DNA of 5,572 nt from an uncultured bacterium (GTDB lineage: Bacteria; Bacillota; Clostridia; Oscillospirales; Acutalibacteraceae). Below, in pieces: positions 4,930 to 5,572 of the stretch. Both the position numbers and the translations under genes were made by a program. Under the pieces are notes generated by a model that had not been told where the DNA came from, did not search any database, and saw only the letters and a program-made list of their open reading frames with translations. How positions within the stretch are numbered: position 1 is the stretch's first letter; each line of letters starts with the position of its first letter. The DNA lies in the NCBI GenBank assembly GCA_905215105.1, contig CAJMOI010000131.1:1-5572 (forward strand). The letters are read 5' to 3'.

Positions 4930-5572
4930 ATGGAATCAAAAGAATTTGTACAGGCCGGTATCTGCGGGAAAAAGGCCATTGCAGAAATTTTTCAGCCGGG
5001 AATGAAAAAGGCCGCAAAAACCGAAGGCCGCCGTGTGTATACTGCTGCGGTGGCCGGCCACACCTTTACGGTCTCCTATCAGCCTGCCAGGCGGCTTTTG
5101 GGGCTTTGCAGGGAGCATTTGCTTTATGACTGCCTGGGCTATGACTACCGCGCTGAAGAAGCAATCTGGCACATCCTCCCGGCAGAAGAAGTTAACCGGA
5201 GGGCGGAAGCCAAATATGGCGAATCCTATTATAATTCCGACGCCTGGCAATATGCCGAGCCGGAGCTGGACACCGATGCTCTTGACAAAATGCCCCGAGA
5301 GGAAATGCACCAGCGGCTGGCCTGCTTTGCGGCCATTTGCAACCGGGCGGCCAGCAGCGAAGCACTGCAAACAATTGCCGAGCTTATGCCCAAAAAGAAA
5401 AACGGCACCCTCTGCATGGGCCGCCCCCTTTTCCTCGCGCCCTTGATGGGGGTAAGCTGGGCATGTAAAATTGCGGTGCTCGCCGCCAAAGCCACTTCTG
5501 ACAGCCAAATTACAGTGGACATCCATATTGTAAATTTTTCCCTGTTCACGCTTCAAGAGCTGGAAGAAACCC
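4930..5572 (+). CDS. Unrecognised protein, 3' end outside window
   Basis: The frame is open from ATG at 4930 to the window end with no stop, giving 214 visible residues; the gene is cut off at its 3' end. I do not recognise the family. The protein looks soluble and mixed alpha/beta, with no signal peptide and no clear membrane helix except a mildly hydrophobic stretch near 168-187. The start MESKEFVQAGICGKKAIAEI is followed by RVYTAAVAGHTFTVSYQP. A helical acidic part contains EEAIWHILPAEE, KYGESYYNSDAWQYAEPEL and DKMPREEMHQRLACFAAICN. Then come a Lys-rich turn (PKKKNGTLC) and a beta-like segment SQITVDIHIVNFSLF. Six Cys (12, 60, 68, 132, 137, 162) plus one at 179 show no metal-binding pattern. 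An in-frame GTG at 4921 is an alternative start, and a TGA at 4915 bounds it. The Shine-Dalgarno match is weak (AAGTGAG). The residue make-up and long open frame support a real gene over the antisense frame. Confidence 0.72.
   Translation, partial: MESKEFVQAGICGKKAIAEIFQPGMKKAAKTEGRRVYTAAVAGHTFTVSYQPARRLLGLCREHLLYDCLGYDYRAEEAIWHILPAEEVNRRAEAKYGESYYNSDAWQYAEPELDTDALDKMPREEMHQRLACFAAICNRAASSEALQTIAELMPKKKNGTLCMGRPLFLAPLMGVSWACKIAVLAAKATSDSQITVDIHIVNFSLFTLQELEET

Noticed and set aside
4936..5556. Minus-strand open frame (206 codons) opposite the unrecognised gene
   Set aside because: The plus frame stays open to the window end, begins after a terminator, and has normal residue make-up. The minus product is Gly/Phe/His-rich with no motif. 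I prefer the plus strand, though neither is identified by family.

Overview
The window looks like chromosomal DNA of a Gram-positive anaerobe of the Clostridia, most plausibly an Oscillospiraceae/Ruminococcaceae-type gut organism. The reasons are strong AGGAGG-type ribosome sites, sigma-A-like promoters, a short Cys4 ribosomal protein L28, a flavin reductase-rubredoxin protein typical of strict anaerobes, and moderate G+C. The genus assignment is inference; no rRNA is present.

Layout. Positions 1-290 (+) hold the C-terminal end of an AraC-family regulator. Facing it, a compact four-gene block runs on the minus strand from 4270 to 306. In transcription order it encodes an SPFH/band-7 protein with three C-terminal zinc ribbons (4270-2936), a membrane-anchored double zinc-ribbon protein (2917-1859), a secreted/anchored TPM-domain protein (1862-1104), and a flavin reductase with two tandem rubredoxin domains (1085-306). 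The gaps are 18 bp, a 4-bp GTGA overlap, and 18 bp. A good minus-strand promoter lies just upstream (4304-4332). A good minus-strand terminator lies just downstream (248-288), inside the 3' end of the AraC gene. On the plus strand, rpmB (4540-4728) has its own promoter (4466-4494) and terminator (4747-4773). It is followed by an unrecognised gene that starts near 4930 and runs off the window end without a stop.

How the genes fit together. The first three genes of the minus block match, by domain content, the Bacillus subtilis YdjI (SPFH), YdjG (zinc ribbon, membrane) and YdjH (TPM) proteins. In B. subtilis these form a membrane module that works with PspA in envelope stress. Here the order is I-G-H, no PspA gene is visible, and the module appears to share its transcript with an Hrb-like flavin reductase/rubredoxin, a type of protein that passes NAD(P)H electrons to flavodiiron O2/NO reductases. 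The combination of a membrane-scaffold module with a duplicated-rubredoxin electron carrier is the most interesting feature of the window. A functional link is inference from co-orientation and spacing only. The window is otherwise densely coding; the only sizeable gaps are 4271-4539 and 4729-4929.
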